A DNA stretch of 64,000 nucleotides from Gongronella butleri (lineage: Eukaryota; Mucoromycota; Mucoromycetes; Mucorales; Cunninghamellaceae): assembly GCA_025201375.1 (NCBI GenBank), contig JAIWZP010000004.1, forward strand, positions 434,001 through 498,000, written 5' to 3'. Within the stretch, counting starts at the first letter, position 1, and the number at the start of each line of letters is the position of its first letter. Both the position numbers and the translations under genes were made by a program. A model generated the notes under the pieces. That model saw only the letters and a program-made list of their open reading frames with translations. It ran no database searches and had not been told where the DNA came from. Positions 32,454-43,471 of this stretch are shown in pieces.

Positions 32454-34127
32454 ATGAATGACGAGGAACTGAACTCCATGTATATTCAGACCTTGTCTGA
32501 GGAGCTGGTCCAACAGACAAGGAACCATATCTTTGCGTTTATCAAGCAGCACCCGCACGCTTTTGGTCTCGACGCTTTTTACCCGCCCCCACCCGACCCC
32601 ACGTCACCCGCTCCGGTCTCAGACATTGCCGCGCAAATGTCCCAGCTCTATGACAGCACGGTCCAAGCATACCAGGAGAATCAAGTCTATTTCGATCATA
32701 CTTGGGTAAGGAAAATGAGAAAATGGAAGGAAAAAAGGGCGCATTGGGAGGGGGGGCCGCGCCCATCGTTCCCTCTCTAGGCGCGATCGACTCCCATTTT
32801 TCTCACCGTCGTTTTCCCAAGTTTAGCATTGGAATCTTCTGTGGCGGCAGCAATTGTCGATGAAGGCGCTGGCGGATTTGTTTGGCAAGGAAAAGGTGAT
32901 CAATGCCAGCCATCCGCGTGCGCGCACGGCTGTCCAGCATATTTTTGACGAGAGCCTGGACCCGTACATGCAATGGTTCCCATGGCCTTGGTTTGCAAAT
33001 ATGCAATTCATCGGCGCAGGCGGATTTTCAGCCGTTTACTCTGTCGACATGCGTCCCACCTTTGAAACCCTCGCCCCCATCCGCATGGCACTTAAGGTCG
33101 TCGACGACAAAATTCTCAACGAGGTAAAAGAAAAAAAAAATAAGAAAAAAAAGGGCCATGGGAACGCAATCGGGCAATGCAGGGACTGGCCAACTCACGC
33201 AAACACGTGCATCTTTGGTGGCATGACCTGCATTTTTTTTTTAAAAAAAAGATCTCTGTGGAATCTAAAGTGTTTGCACCGCTCTTGTTTCATGGTTTGA
33301 CGGTGTGTGAGAGCACGGGCGACTTGATGATGGTGATGAAACTCAGCAATGACGGCAATTTGGAAGATCATATGCAGCAATTGCCGTTGGGCGATCTCGA
33401 TCTCAAGACGATCACGGGCACGATTCTGCGCTTGGCTCAGAATCTGGCCGATTTGCACCGTTGTTCGCTCAATCATCACAATATCCACCCGCGCAACATT
33501 GTGTGCACGGACAGCGACTATTTTCTTGTCGATTATCGCTATGCCACCGTCTCCAACGAGTCCAGCTCCGTCATGGCGCTCACAAAGGCCGTGTACGGCC
33601 GCCTACCCTACGTTGCGCCCGAGATCCGGCGCGGACAATATACCCAAAAGTCTGATATCTATAGTTTGGGCATCATTATCTGGCAGCTCGTCAGCAAGGT
33701 CATTTTCCCATCGCCCGACGTCCTGCTCGATGGTCTCGCCGACCCCGCACACCCAGAGTCCCACGTGTATCGCATTGACCCCGTCCCGGGCCTGCCAGCA
33801 TGGTACACCAATCTGTACGTGTCGTGTCTGGAGATCTTGCCCCAACACAGGCCGACCGCCCAGGAAATTTGCGACGCGCTGCAGCCCATCCATGACAAAC
33901 TCGCGTATTCCGTCCCGCTGCCGCGCACCGTCACGGACTATGTCGTCGCGCGACGCGCAGAAATCGCAAGCTACTTGCGCACTTATGCAAAAGTCAAAGG
34001 ATTCGTGTCCGCGTCCACCACGCGCCTCTTCTCCGCAAATAGCGTCCCGTCCACGCTCTCTTTTGTCCTCTTGCCCTACAATAAGGTGCCATTCAATGTA
34101 ATTTGGAATCATCAGCAATTCGCATGA
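32454..34127 (+). CDS. Protein kinase-like protein, probable pseudokinase
   Basis: Exons: 32454-32705, 32827-33123, 33252-34127; 474 aa. A helical, Trp-containing N-terminal region (about 1-165) precedes a kinase fold. The Gly-rich loop IGAGGFSAVYS and the Lys of MALKVVDD are kept. The catalytic loop reads HHNIHPRN instead of HRD..N, so the catalytic Asp is Asn, and the DFG motif reads DYR. The APE motif (VAPEIRR) and the YTQKSDIYSLGIIIW helix F region are normal. The fold resembles the expanded TKL-like kinases of early-diverging fungi. From the two lost motifs I infer that it binds nucleotide or partners but probably does not phosphorylate. The acceptor of the last intron is an A-rich AAAAAAAAG after a T run, which is odd. 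AATAAA follows at 34386. Confidence 0.78.
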
Positions 34128-34385
34128 ATTGTCAATGGATCTCTCCCCCCTTTCTCCCCATTTTTTTCTCTTCTTCTTGTACTTTATTCTGTTGTGTTTT
34201 GTATTTTTTTGGCTGTGTGTCCCCCCCCTTGTACTTTCTTCTCTTTTTGCCCCCCCCCACTCTCTCTCTCTCCAATCCTGCATTCCCCCTTCATCATCTT
34301 TTTACGTCTATGCCTTCTCTTTGTACCATGTATTTTTTTTGTAAAGCACCCCTCTTACCTTCTCTTGCCACCCCTTTTGTTGTGA

Positions 34386-34391
34386 AATAAA
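34386..34391 (+). terminator. Poly(A) signal of the pseudokinase gene
   Basis: AATAAA 258 bases after the stop and only 50 bases before the convergent CMD gene ends. Confidence 0.45.
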
Positions 34392-34441
34392 AAAGCAATT
34401 CTTTACCCTTTCAATGCTAAAATACGAGAAATGATGATCCA

Positions 34442-35306
34442 TTAGCGTTTTCGAAAAGGCAACGGGCTGACAGAGCGATCAAAGAAAGCCGCAATCGTCT
34501 TGACAATCTCCTGAAGGGTCCTGAGCTGGTCCAGTGTCGCGCCATTGTGCATTGCGCCGTGGAAATGGCCCTTGATCTCCAAATCGCAATGATCGCACGA
34601 CAATGCCGCTAACACGATGAAGCTCGTCTCCATGGCAGTGACATACGTCGTGTCCGACAACATATATCCGTACGAGTTCACGATCGTGTGTGTCCACAGA
34701 TCCGGGTACGCCGTGTCAAGCGCCGACTGGACCCTCTTCGCGTGTCGCTCGTAAATCGTGTCAAACAGCTGCTGGCCGCGATCACGAATCGCCTCATTAG
34801 AGAATTCGGGTCTGCAATGAATGAGAAAAAAAAAAAAAAGACAATCCGTTAGGATTGGCCGCCAATGTGTCCCCCCATAAAATATACCTGATGGATGTTT
34901 TTGGCATCTCTTGCACGATCGCATCGGGCAATCGCGCGCGGAACTTGACAAGGCTGTTGAGTGCGCGCGGCGTGCCCACGATGGCAATGCTCTTGAATAT
35001 CGCGTCCTTGATGCGCTGCACCACCTTGAATCGGGCCTCGTCGTCGGAAACGTGCTTTTCCACGACATCATACACTTGGCCCACCGCGTCATATTGACTC
35101 AGCCCAGCGAGCACCACTGCCTGCGTGCCATAAAACGGTCAGCCGAGTGCACGGACTCACAGGTTCATACACAAACACACACAAACCACAAGCGCGCTCC
35201 TTTTTTCACTTACAGCCACAAGATAAGTCATATCGTCCCAAGTGCCTGTACCTGTCACCAAAGGAGGTAGATCTTCAAGGAGCTGGAAAAGTGTTGGCGT
35301 GGACAT
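34442..35306 (-). CDS. Carboxymuconolactone decarboxylase/AhpD-like protein
   Basis: Exons (minus): 35306-35214, 35120-34888, 34811-34442; 231 aa. The fold is the all-helical CMD/AhpD-like domain. One CMD-like helix pair in the first half has TYLVA and AVVLAGLSQYDA. A second pair in the second half has CDHCDLEIKGHFHGAMHNGAT, the usual CMD signature region. In AhpD-type enzymes a Cys-x-x-Cys acts in peroxide reduction; here CDHC supplies that pair. Fungal homologues include small mitochondrial or peroxisomal proteins of unclear function, so I do not claim a reaction. The N terminus (STPTLFQLLEDL) shows no clear targeting signal. It is convergent with the pseudokinase, with about 300 bases between stops. 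Confidence 0.8.
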
Positions 35307-35596
35307 GGAGACTCAACAATTTAGAGGTGGGGGAAAAAAAGGGTCAATTGTTGCGCCGCTGCTCGAATTTTAATGTCAATGCACCGATTTCGCCGCTGCA
35401 CGAGTGATCGGCGATCGAAATCCTACTGTAGGATTGTAGGAGGCATCTTGAGGAACGAGCGAGAACATCATCTGTCTTTTTTTATTGACAAAACAAGTCC
35501 AAAGGGTGGAATACATACAAATTGAAAGGAAAAGGGGGTAAACTATACAAAGGAGGGAGGAAAGGAGGTGATGAGAGGCATCTAGCACTGTTGTAG

Positions 35597-37571
35597 CTAA
35601 TCATCCAGGAAGCGGTCGGGCATGACGACGGGCGCAACGAGGGTCCAGCCGTAAATGATGATGCAGAGCCAGCCAGAGACGATTTTGACCCAGACTGCCG
35701 TGTAGCTCTGGCCAATGCGCACAAAGTCGCCATCATCATTGGGGTTGTGCACGTCTTCGACGGTGATGGTGTTCCTAAAAAAAAAAAGAAAAAAGAAAAA
35801 AAGAGACAACAAATGGCCACACAAGCGAGAGAGGTTCCCCCTGGTCAATCTCAAGAAAAAGAAAAGAAAAGCGTGGCAAGTGACGTTTTGCGCGAGTCGG
35901 TGCTTACCAATTGGTCAGGAGCATGGCCACGTACATGGCGGCAATGGCAAAGATGAAGTGGAAGAACGAGTAGCTGTAAACAGAGCCATAGCGCTCATCA
36001 TCACGGTCATCCACGCCATCGTCGTCATCATCGTCATCGTCGTACAGCGCAGAGCGAGGCAGGGCGCTGCGCAAAAGAAAAAGAAAAAAAAGGGGGGAGG
36101 GGAAATGAGTCTGAGCTCTTCTCTATTCGTTTTTTTTTTTTTTTTGATCCGTTGTTTTTACCCGCTCTCAACGGCAGCAATGAGATGTTCGCGATTAGTG
36201 CCCTCACTGCGCATGCGTTGGACACCTGCATCAACCTGGTTAGCCATCAATGGAACCGCGCTGGATGTGTCCAAGTCATCCTCACGCAAGTGAGCATGTT
36301 TGGATTTGACGAGACCTTGAGTGGCTGCGCGGCTGGTCGAGTAGGCGACGGCGAGGAAAGTGAAGATGGCGCCGAGCACGACGGTGGTGGTCTGGCTGCC
36401 CTGCGAGCGGCGCAGCGGGTTGCATTCCTTGTCATTGGGCTCGTTGGCTACGGCCGACAGCACGAGATACGTGCAATAGATGACGACAATCGACGATTGC
36501 GACAGGCCCGATCGGTTGTTGGCCTCTTGGACGGCCGGCGTCACGCACAGCACGGTGACGAGCAGACACAGAATCAGGTTGAAAGTAATGAAGAATTGGT
36601 TGAGCGAGCACCCGTTGGTGGCAAAAAAGCCGTACATGATGCCCGTGAGTGTGATGGCGCCGGAAAACATCAGCATCGTGCCGGCCACAAGGATATACTT
36701 CCACTTGTTCGACTCTTGATACTCCCAATTCTCCAGGCACCGCTCGGTCCAGCTGTGTGCAAAGTCCACGAGCAGCACGAGGCCAAAGAGAATGAAGATG
36801 GCCGCGCCAATCAGGGCAATGTAGTTGCCCCACGCCATGAAGAACCCATTGGGAATAAAAAACGACACCACCACGAGCGCGATCCAGCACAATACCTTTG
36901 GACCCCACCATCCGTTCTGGATCGCCGCACGCTTCTGCCGACTGTCTTGCACACCGAGCAACAGCAGCCCGAGAATCGTGTGAAACAGCACAAGAGCAAA
37001 GCACACGCGGTGCACCTAAGAAAAACATAGAAAAAAAAAAAAACGGTGAGTGGCCCACAGCGACCCTTTTTTTTTTTCTTTTAAAACGTACGGCAATGAT
37101 GCCATAGCAAGTGCCTTCTGCACATTCAATTTTCAAATAATCGAGTGTCATGTGTTGTAGCTGCTTGATTGCCCAATTGGATAGCATGAGCCAAGCAAAC
37201 TAAAGATAAAACGACAAGAAGGGGTCAGCCTTTTTTTTTCGCTTGGCACGCTGCACTCACTATAGAATTGAAGAGGAAAATAATCTGCAAATAATAAAAT
37301 ACAATCAGAAATGGCCCTTGATTAATTTGTTCATGGAAGAGTCGAGTATTCTTACAGCAAAACCAACACGAGTCGCTATCGAGTTGTTGCAGTTGCAGCT
37401 GCCAAGACAATAAAAAAAAAAAAAAAGAGTGAGCCAAGCAAGGTATTTTTGCGCCTTGTTTCGCTACCTTTTGCAGGCAAGTGAGCACGCTGCCGCAGAG
37501 AAGCAGCTTGCTATCCACGTGCCTATCGACCCAAGGGCTGGTAGAGCAATACAACTTAGAGCAGCACCCAT
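35597..37571 (-). CDS. TMS1: Serine incorporator (SERINC/TMS1) membrane protein
   Basis: SERINC proteins are polytopic membrane proteins of endosome and plasma membrane linked to serine-derived lipids and to lipid scrambling. Exons (minus): 37571-37468, 37398-37356, 37284-37261, 37199-37092, 37015-36162, 36066-35908, 35774-35597; 489 aa. The N terminus has a Cys/Ala-rich first helix followed by SCNCNNSIATRVGFA, the family signature. About ten hydrophobic segments follow. A loop of about 75 residues with an Asp run (DDDDDDDD) precedes the last two helices. The C terminus ends RFLDD after a Trp-rich helix, as in homologues. Exons 2 and 3 are only 43 and 24 bases long. Baker's yeast TMS1 is the closest named gene, and length and topology agree. 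Confidence 0.93.
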
Positions 37572-37856
37572 GGTGAACAATGAAAAAAAAAAAAAAAAAA
37601 GAGTGAAAAAGCAAAAGAGAACGACACACCATCCTCTGACTCGGGTTTTTTGCTTTTTTGACCCGCCATTGTCTCATTTCCATCTCCGCACGCACCTGAC
37701 CAATCAGAATGACAGCGATGACCTCATTTGCCGTGCCGTGTGGGGAGGGGGGGCGATCAAGCGAGCTTTTTTTTTTCTTTTTTTTTTTTTCTGATTTACC
37801 AAATTTATGATACTTTTACAACTATGCGGATGCTTTTATTTACAACGGTGGATGAT

Positions 37857-40082
37857 CTATTCGAATTGGCAGCCAAAACTAAGGATGTTGAAAGGATTTG
37901 CTGCGGCTGCGGCAGGTGCGGACGCGGACGCGGTCGTCTTGACGCGTTTGTCTTTTTTCTTTTTGGTCGAATTGCCGCCAGGGGCGGGTGGTGCGATGGA
38001 CGATGTGGCGGCGGGGTCTTGTTTGGAGAGAATGCGCGACTTTAGCCATGGTTTGGACGGTTTGTCGCTGAATTTGTAGTCAAAGATGCGTGTGATGCGC
38101 GCATCGAGGTGCTCAGCAAGCACGGCCGCGCGATATACATCGTCGAATTGCTGTGCGAGCGCCGGCGCAGCACCGTCGAGCATACGGCCGATGCTTGCGC
38201 CGAGTCTGCCCATTTGCAAGCACAAATGCACGTGCAGACCATTGTACATGGCAGCAAGATCGATGCGGACGGCGGCACGCGCGCCCAGCGCGGCATTGCA
38301 GCAGCCCAGCGCCGACCCAAGGGTATACGAGTGCAGTAGGATCTGCTGCCACTCGGCGGCGACGTGGATCGACCGTTTTTTGAGAGATGGGATGACAGGG
38401 CCCGTCAGAGATGCGCGTAAAGCCATCGGTAGATCCTCAGGTGCCGCTGCGGCCGCAAGCGTGGCCACAATGAGCGCCACGACTTCGTGGTTCGCGAGTG
38501 GGCGACCCAAATGCGACGCATTGATAATGTAAAACCGCAAACACATGACCACGGACGCAAAATACGGGTACGAAGATGTTGCAAAGGGCGGTGTCGTGTT
38601 GTGTGCGGTAAAATAGAAATCGCGGGGCTGGACAGAGACATTGAAGCGATTCAATGGGGTATCGGTGGAAACGCACGCAAGGTGCTGGCGCTCACGCACA
38701 TGCTCGGCGACGCGATCGACGCGTAACCAGGCATATAGTGCGTGGCGCAGCGGCTGGCTGATCACGCTCGCCGTCGGCTGTTGCAAATCCTCCAAAAACA
38801 CCGACGCCCAGAACGTCTGTGTCGAAAGAACATCTTGCACGAGGCGGCTCGGCGGCAATTTTCGTCCTTGATTGCCATTTTCATCGAAAAATGCAGGTTG
38901 ATCGGCAGGCCGCTGGACGTGTGCGGGGACATAGGGGCTTGACGGGTCGTAGACAAGAATTGAGTGGTAAATGGTGGCAAGCACGTCGGCGGCATCGTGC
39001 GACGCGGGCAAAAATGGCGTTAAAAGTACCATAACGGACGGAATCAGCTTTTCAGGGCCATTGGTGGCGCCAAGGTCCCTGTTGGCAACATGATTCAGCA
39101 GGTCAGCCGCGTACTTTGGGACGTGGAGCTGGCCGGGGCGTGGCTTTTGGCCGGGATGCAAGTCAGCCCAGGCGCGCAGCACGGCACTGGCGACCGCTGG
39201 GCCCGTGACATAGTCATTGCCCACAAGAGAGCCGAGGACAGGCAACATGGCTGGCGATGGGAGCTGTAAAAGAGCGGCAAGAGCATCAGGGCGGTAGGTG
39301 GTGGCTTTGATGACTTCATTTTCGATGCTAAGCGCGTCAATGGGGATATAACCACGGCCACACGCAGGCACCACGTGCATGTCCGAGTCCTTGGACACCA
39401 CGTAGCCCTGAACACGGTGCGCAAGCTGTGCAAGCGACATGTCGGCCTCGCCTTGACTAATGAGTACGCGCACGCCCTGCACACCACGAATTGCCTGCAG
39501 ACATGCCTCCATCGCAAGCGGCGGGATCAAAAACTGATCAGGGCGGTACTGCGGGCCCAATGCCCACGCATCACCCTTGTTCGACTGATTAATCGTCGAC
39601 AGATGGCTCATGATCGATGCACTGCGCTCAATGTAGCTGCCGTACCGCTTTTTGCGCGTCGTAAACTTGCTGTGCGGCAAAGCACCGTCAAACACAAACG
39701 TCAGCGCAAGCGACGCCCCTTGCAGCTCATGAAGCACATGCTGAATCCGCTCAATCAAATCGCTGTATTGCCCTGTCAAAAAGGAAAAACGAAAAAAAGA
39801 TGGGAAAAAAATAAAAAATGAGCCAATTGGCCCTTGTTCGTCCCCCTCCCTTTTTTTTCCACCTCGTTTCTCTCGCTCTCTGTCTGTTCTCAACAGGTCG
39901 TTGGATCTATCGTTTTTACCCCCGTGTGTCCAGTGGCTATTGTGTAGGCCGGCAAAATGATACACAAAGGCATTGCCGTCAAATACAAGGTGGTCACGGT
40001 GCTCTTCCCCGCTGCGCCATTGCTTTTGGTCACCCAGCGACGTGTGGTTTTGCACAAACGAGGACAGACCACGGATACCCAT
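37857..40082 (-). CDS. Asteroid-type XPG/FEN1-like nuclease
   Basis: Asteroid (ASTE1) proteins are structure-specific nucleases of the FEN1/XPG group; the human one acts at DNA ends. Exons (minus): 40082-39920 and 39772-37857; 692 aa. It begins MGIRGLSSFVQ, the XPG N-region start at the true N terminus that this family needs. Metal-binding acids are all visible: Asp in VFDGNAF, Asp in FVFDGALP, Glu and Asp in GEADMSLA, two Asp in SKDSDMH, and Asp in VGNDYVTG. The C-terminal half is helical and poorly conserved, ending in a Lys-rich, Ala-rich tail that may be a nuclear signal. Only one intron, so it is less split than its neighbours. Nuclease activity is likely from the intact metal site. Confidence 0.88.
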   Translation of the reverse strand: MGIRGLSSFVQNHTSLGDQKQWRSGEEHRDHLVFDGNAFVYHFAGLHNSHWTHGGKNDRSNDLLRTDREREKRGGKKREGDEQGPIGSFFIFFPSFFRFSFLTGQYSDLIERIQHVLHELQGASLALTFVFDGALPHSKFTTRKKRYGSYIERSASIMSHLSTINQSNKGDAWALGPQYRPDQFLIPPLAMEACLQAIRGVQGVRVLISQGEADMSLAQLAHRVQGYVVSKDSDMHVVPACGRGYIPIDALSIENEVIKATTYRPDALAALLQLPSPAMLPVLGSLVGNDYVTGPAVASAVLRAWADLHPGQKPRPGQLHVPKYAADLLNHVANRDLGATNGPEKLIPSVMVLLTPFLPASHDAADVLATIYHSILVYDPSSPYVPAHVQRPADQPAFFDENGNQGRKLPPSRLVQDVLSTQTFWASVFLEDLQQPTASVISQPLRHALYAWLRVDRVAEHVRERQHLACVSTDTPLNRFNVSVQPRDFYFTAHNTTPPFATSSYPYFASVVMCLRFYIINASHLGRPLANHEVVALIVATLAAAAAPEDLPMALRASLTGPVIPSLKKRSIHVAAEWQQILLHSYTLGSALGCCNAALGARAAVRIDLAAMYNGLHVHLCLQMGRLGASIGRMLDGAAPALAQQFDDVYRAAVLAEHLDARITRIFDYKFSDKPSKPWLKSRILSKQDPAATSSIAPPAPGGNSTKKKKDKRVKTTASASAPAAAAANPFNILSFGCQFE

Positions 40083-40390
40083 ACAAGATCTAAAATGAAA
40101 AAAAGCAAAAAAAAAAAAAAAAGTAAAAAGGTGACTCAAAAAGGTCGCCTTTTAAAATCCCGCCGCCCCGTATAAAAAATGAGTGCACGCATAAAAAGGG
40201 GATCTTTTACATACTTTTGCCGTATCAATGGCAACAAAAGGAGCCAAAGGGGCTTAAAAAGGGTGCAATGGAGCTCAATTGACAAGATTTGTTGTTTTAA
40301 TTTTAAAATTACAAGGTGGTATGAGAACATGGCGGAGAGGAAAAGGGAGGTATCGAGTGATTATTTTTTTAACAATGGTCGGGGGGGTGG
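40083..40390. other. Short spacer between F-box and asteroid genes
   Basis: 308 bases with the asteroid promoter and the F-box 3' end, T/A-rich; nothing else seen. Confidence 0.4.
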
Positions 40391-41563
40391 TCAGCCCGTC
40401 AATTGGAAGAACCGGCTAATGTGGCTGTAAATGTCGCGTCTTTCGCATCCAGCATTGAAGATGATGGAATTGATCGCCTCCTCGACGTCGAAATCGGGTT
40501 GCAAATGGCGACAGCAGTAGAGAAGGAAGCGGCCCATGACGGGCTTTGTGTGGAAATGCGGCGGATAGCTGGATAAAAAGTCGTAAAACACGCGGACAAA
40601 GATGGCGCGGTCGTCCATGAGAAGCGGGTCTGCGGTGGGCAGCAATCGTGCGTGGTTAATGAGTGTGCCGGGCTCCTGCTGCATGAGCACATCGTGCAAG
40701 CGGCCATGCGACGCCTGCGCCATCAAGTGTGTGAGAATTCCGTGCCACAATGCGGTGCGCGCCTCAGCGTCAAATGTGAAAACGACACTGATGCCGTTGA
40801 ACGTGTCCATGTCCAAATGGAACAAAAAGAAGCTGCTGTAGGCCGAATTGGAACTGGAAAGCGATACAGGCAACGGTGCCGGCAAGAACGCAGCCTGATC
40901 GATGCATTGGCGCCAGATTTCCTGGTCCTGCGATGCCATCAGTGACGCAAAGTCCTTTTTGCTTAGACACTCCTTGCCGTAAAGCTTGAAGCCATGGTGT
41001 ACTAGGCGCTGGTAGCCGTCCAGCGGCAAACGGCGCAATTGACGCGAAAAAGACACGCGCGATACGCGCAAATCGTCGTATTTTTGACGCGCATCCAGGT
41101 CGTAGCCGACAATCACCTGCTGCACGAGATGCCTCGGGAGTCGTGCACCGCGATGGATTAGTCGATCAATGAGCTCGGCGTCGCAACGATGCGGTATAAG
41201 CAGAATCGCGTAGTACAGGCTAGCATGCGCGTCAACCTGCGTCATCAGCCAATCGCCAAACGCAGCCGCCACCAGACGGCTCGCGCGCCGGCTCGTCTGC
41301 GCCAGTTGCTGCAGCGTCGCAAGCGAATCCACCTGCGCAATGATCAAAAGCGCCAATTCAGTGGGAAGCACATCCAAGACCGCCACACGACCACCGCCAC
41401 AGGACGACGACGACGACGACGATGGCCATCTTGTGCTCAGCTCCGCAGGTGACCCAGGTGAACCCAGTGCCGGGCTGCGCAGCCGTTTGACGTGAAAAAA
41501 GCGCGACAGCCGCGCCAATGGTCGTGATCGATGACTGGCCGCCCCAGGGGAAGTGCAAAGCAT
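40391..41563 (-). CDS. F-box protein with unknown C-terminal helical region
   Basis: A single exon encodes 390 aa. After a basic, Ser-rich N terminus with a Ser run, residues about 60-100 (LDVLPTELALLIIAQVDSL, then ATLQQLAQTSRRASRLV) fit an F-box, which would recruit targets to an SCF ubiquitin ligase through Skp1. The rest is helical, with no Kelch, LRR or WD repeats visible. This layout is common for fungal F-box proteins of unknown target. I chose the ATG at 41563; the open frame continues upstream through a hydrophobic stretch that looks like T-rich leader read as Phe. A TATTTAAAAA element lies about 90 bases upstream. Target and role are unknown. Confidence 0.7.
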   Translation of the reverse strand: MLCTSPGAASHRSRPLARLSRFFHVKRLRSPALGSPGSPAELSTRWPSSSSSSSCGGGRVAVLDVLPTELALLIIAQVDSLATLQQLAQTSRRASRLVAAAFGDWLMTQVDAHASLYYAILLIPHRCDAELIDRLIHRGARLPRHLVQQVIVGYDLDARQKYDDLRVSRVSFSRQLRRLPLDGYQRLVHHGFKLYGKECLSKKDFASLMASQDQEIWRQCIDQAAFLPAPLPVSLSSSNSAYSSFFLFHLDMDTFNGISVVFTFDAEARTALWHGILTHLMAQASHGRLHDVLMQQEPGTLINHARLLPTADPLLMDDRAIFVRVFYDFLSSYPPHFHTKPVMGRFLLYCCRHLQPDFDVEEAINSIIFNAGCERRDIYSHISRFFQLTG

Positions 41564-42268
41564 CGAAAAAGAAATAAAAAGTGGAAAAGAAACGAGAAAG
41601 AAAAAAATACAGGGATAAAAAACACAAAATGGCAAGGATGGCTGATCATTCGTTTTTAAATAGGAGAGGGGGGTCAAAGGCGATCCACGTTGGTAAAAAG
41701 CGGCCTTTTGATTGGCCCCAACTCGGAGCAGCGATCAATGCAAGCCCATCCACTCCAAAAAAATTGGGACGCACGTTGTTTCTCAGCACTCCATTTTCTT
41801 GGATTGTTTCCCAAGACCAATCCAGCCCAACCGTGGCCAAAAAGCTTAATTTCAGCGGGTGCCTGGCTCCCATTTTGCACTTACCCGGTCAATTTCCAAT
41901 CATCGCGTCCCAAACCTACCACACCACCCCGCACGTGGCCCCTTGCCTCGTTCAAAATAAACAAAAAGAGCCTTTTTTTTTTCACGGCGTGTGACCAAGA
42001 GATCGACAATGCCACGCCATTTTTTTTTTAAAAAAAAAAAAAAAAAAAAAGGTGTGCATTTGTGCATGCCGACGGCTCTAAAAAATGTGCAAGTGATCCA
42101 TGATGGTGAAAAATAATCTAGATTTTATGGCCGTTTTATCATGTTAATCGTATTTTGTGTGAAAGTTAGGCACATTCGAGAGCGACGACCAAGGCGCATC
42201 GAATGAAATCCACTGTCAATGGTCTAAAAACAAAAGCTCTTGGAGCTGTCGCGAAAAGGCGCATTTTT

Positions 42269-42341
42269 GTCAACGTACACGTCCCACGCGCACCAGTGGA
42301 TGCAAAATGACCACACTTTTCAACTCATTTTCGTACGTTGA
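42269..42341. repeat. 10-base inverted repeat with 53-base loop
   Basis: GTCAACGTAC at 42269-42278 is mirrored by GTACGTTGAC at 42332-42341, a perfect 10-base inverted match that could form a stem or be two binding half-sites. Confidence 0.6.
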
Positions 42342-42860
42342 CAGGGGCTTCTGCTTCCTGAACTACAGAATGTCTCAAGTTTGAGGTTTGAGTGCCTTTG
42401 AGATGCGCAAATGAAAAAAAAAATCAGTTTTCTCTGTATTCAGGACATCCTAATACAGTAGGCGATTAAGTTGGTGCTTGTACCAAGGAAGTTGGGGGTG
42501 TGCTGGAACTGTTGTTTGAGCTCACAAACGAGTGTCCTGCTCAAGAGGATGCCCAGCTAGTTATGAAAATGCAATAGCTGACCGTGGTTTGTCCTGTAAT
42601 ATTTCCAGCTAGGCACATTGGTGCTTCGAAATGCGCCCAGACGTGAAATTCCAAGCTGGAAACCCCCTAGTGGAACGCGATTTGCAGTGTTTTAGGCCAT
42701 TTGTCAAACGGTACACGCAAATAAAAAAAATGTGCCATTTCGATACTGTAGCTCGAGAAGAAATCGAAAAACGCCACAAATCCGCGCCGATGTGTCCGTT
42801 AACAAGTCATACTCAAGAAGCATAAATTCGATAAGGACCAAAAGAAGATATCAATGTGTT

Positions 42861-42921
42861 TGACGCGGTTTTCACGCGTCGAAAAATCACTAATAAAAAG
42901 GACGCGTCTTTTTACGCGTCA
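42861..42921. promoter_or_regulatory. Cluster of ACGCGTC (MluI/MCB-like) words
   Basis: GACGCG, ACGCGTC, GACGCGTC and ACGCGTC occur within about 60 bases. ACGCGT is the yeast MBF (Mbp1/Swi6) binding core. As the word is common in introns here too, a regulatory role for this cluster is only a possibility. Confidence 0.35.
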
Positions 42922-42924
42922 AAA

Positions 42925-43345
42925 TCATCTGCAACTCGTGATCATTCATATCCACGTACGCCGCAAGCCATGCTCTTTCTAATGATAAAAGTTTCAAGGC
43001 GCCGCGGTCATTTTTCGTCGAGTTGGTTTTGTGGCGAAAAAAAGAGCCAAATTCCATTTTACGCGACACCCAGTCAATGGACCCGCCTTTTTTATTGTAT
43101 TTTTGTCAGTTATCAAAGAGTGTTCAACTTATACTTCAAGCGCTTGGAGATTCTTGAGCTTGAATTTTGCATTTTCCAATTCCTCGACTGACCCCCTTGG
43201 AAAATCCGAGGTTTTTGAAAATGGTCATCGTGTGTCATCAAGTGGCCGCAGGGAGTCGAGGGTGGGCTCATTCGAATGAGAAGGCTCAGAAGCGCTCGTT
43301 CACAAGAGTAAAATGATCATTTTATCGAGAAATAATTCAAACATC
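42925..43345 (+). repeat. Dispersed repeat R1, copy B
   Basis: CCACGTACGCCGCAAGCC at about 42952 is followed 241 bases later by CCCCTTGGAAAAT (43193-43205). Between them lie the shared GCGAAAAAAAGAG and TTTTACGCGACACCCAGTC words. The tail GGGCTCATTCGAATG matches copy A. An 83-codon frame at 43031-43279 is not preserved in the other copies. Confidence 0.7.
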
Positions 43346-43463
43346 ATCAAAAGCGCATTTAAACGATTCAATTCATTGCCAAGCAAGCGAATTTGTGAGG
43401 GAACGGCAAGCAAGTTTGCAAAAAGCAAGCATAGCAAGCAGGGCGATGGGGCTGCGGCAACAC

Positions 43464-43471
43464 TATAAAAG
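43464..43471 (+). promoter_or_regulatory. TATA box of VMS1
   Basis: TATAAAAG, 88 bases upstream of the ATG at 43552, followed by a T-rich leader. Confidence 0.65.

Noticed and set aside
42861..42921. CRISPR-like or tandem array suggested by repeated ACGCGTC words
   Set aside because: Spacing is irregular, the repeats are only 6-8 bases, and the word is common elsewhere in this genome. There is no array structure.
43031..43279. An 83-codon frame inside R1 copy B as a transposon protein remnant
   Set aside because: The frame is not kept in copies A, C or D, where the same region has frameshifts and stops, and no known protein pattern is seen.
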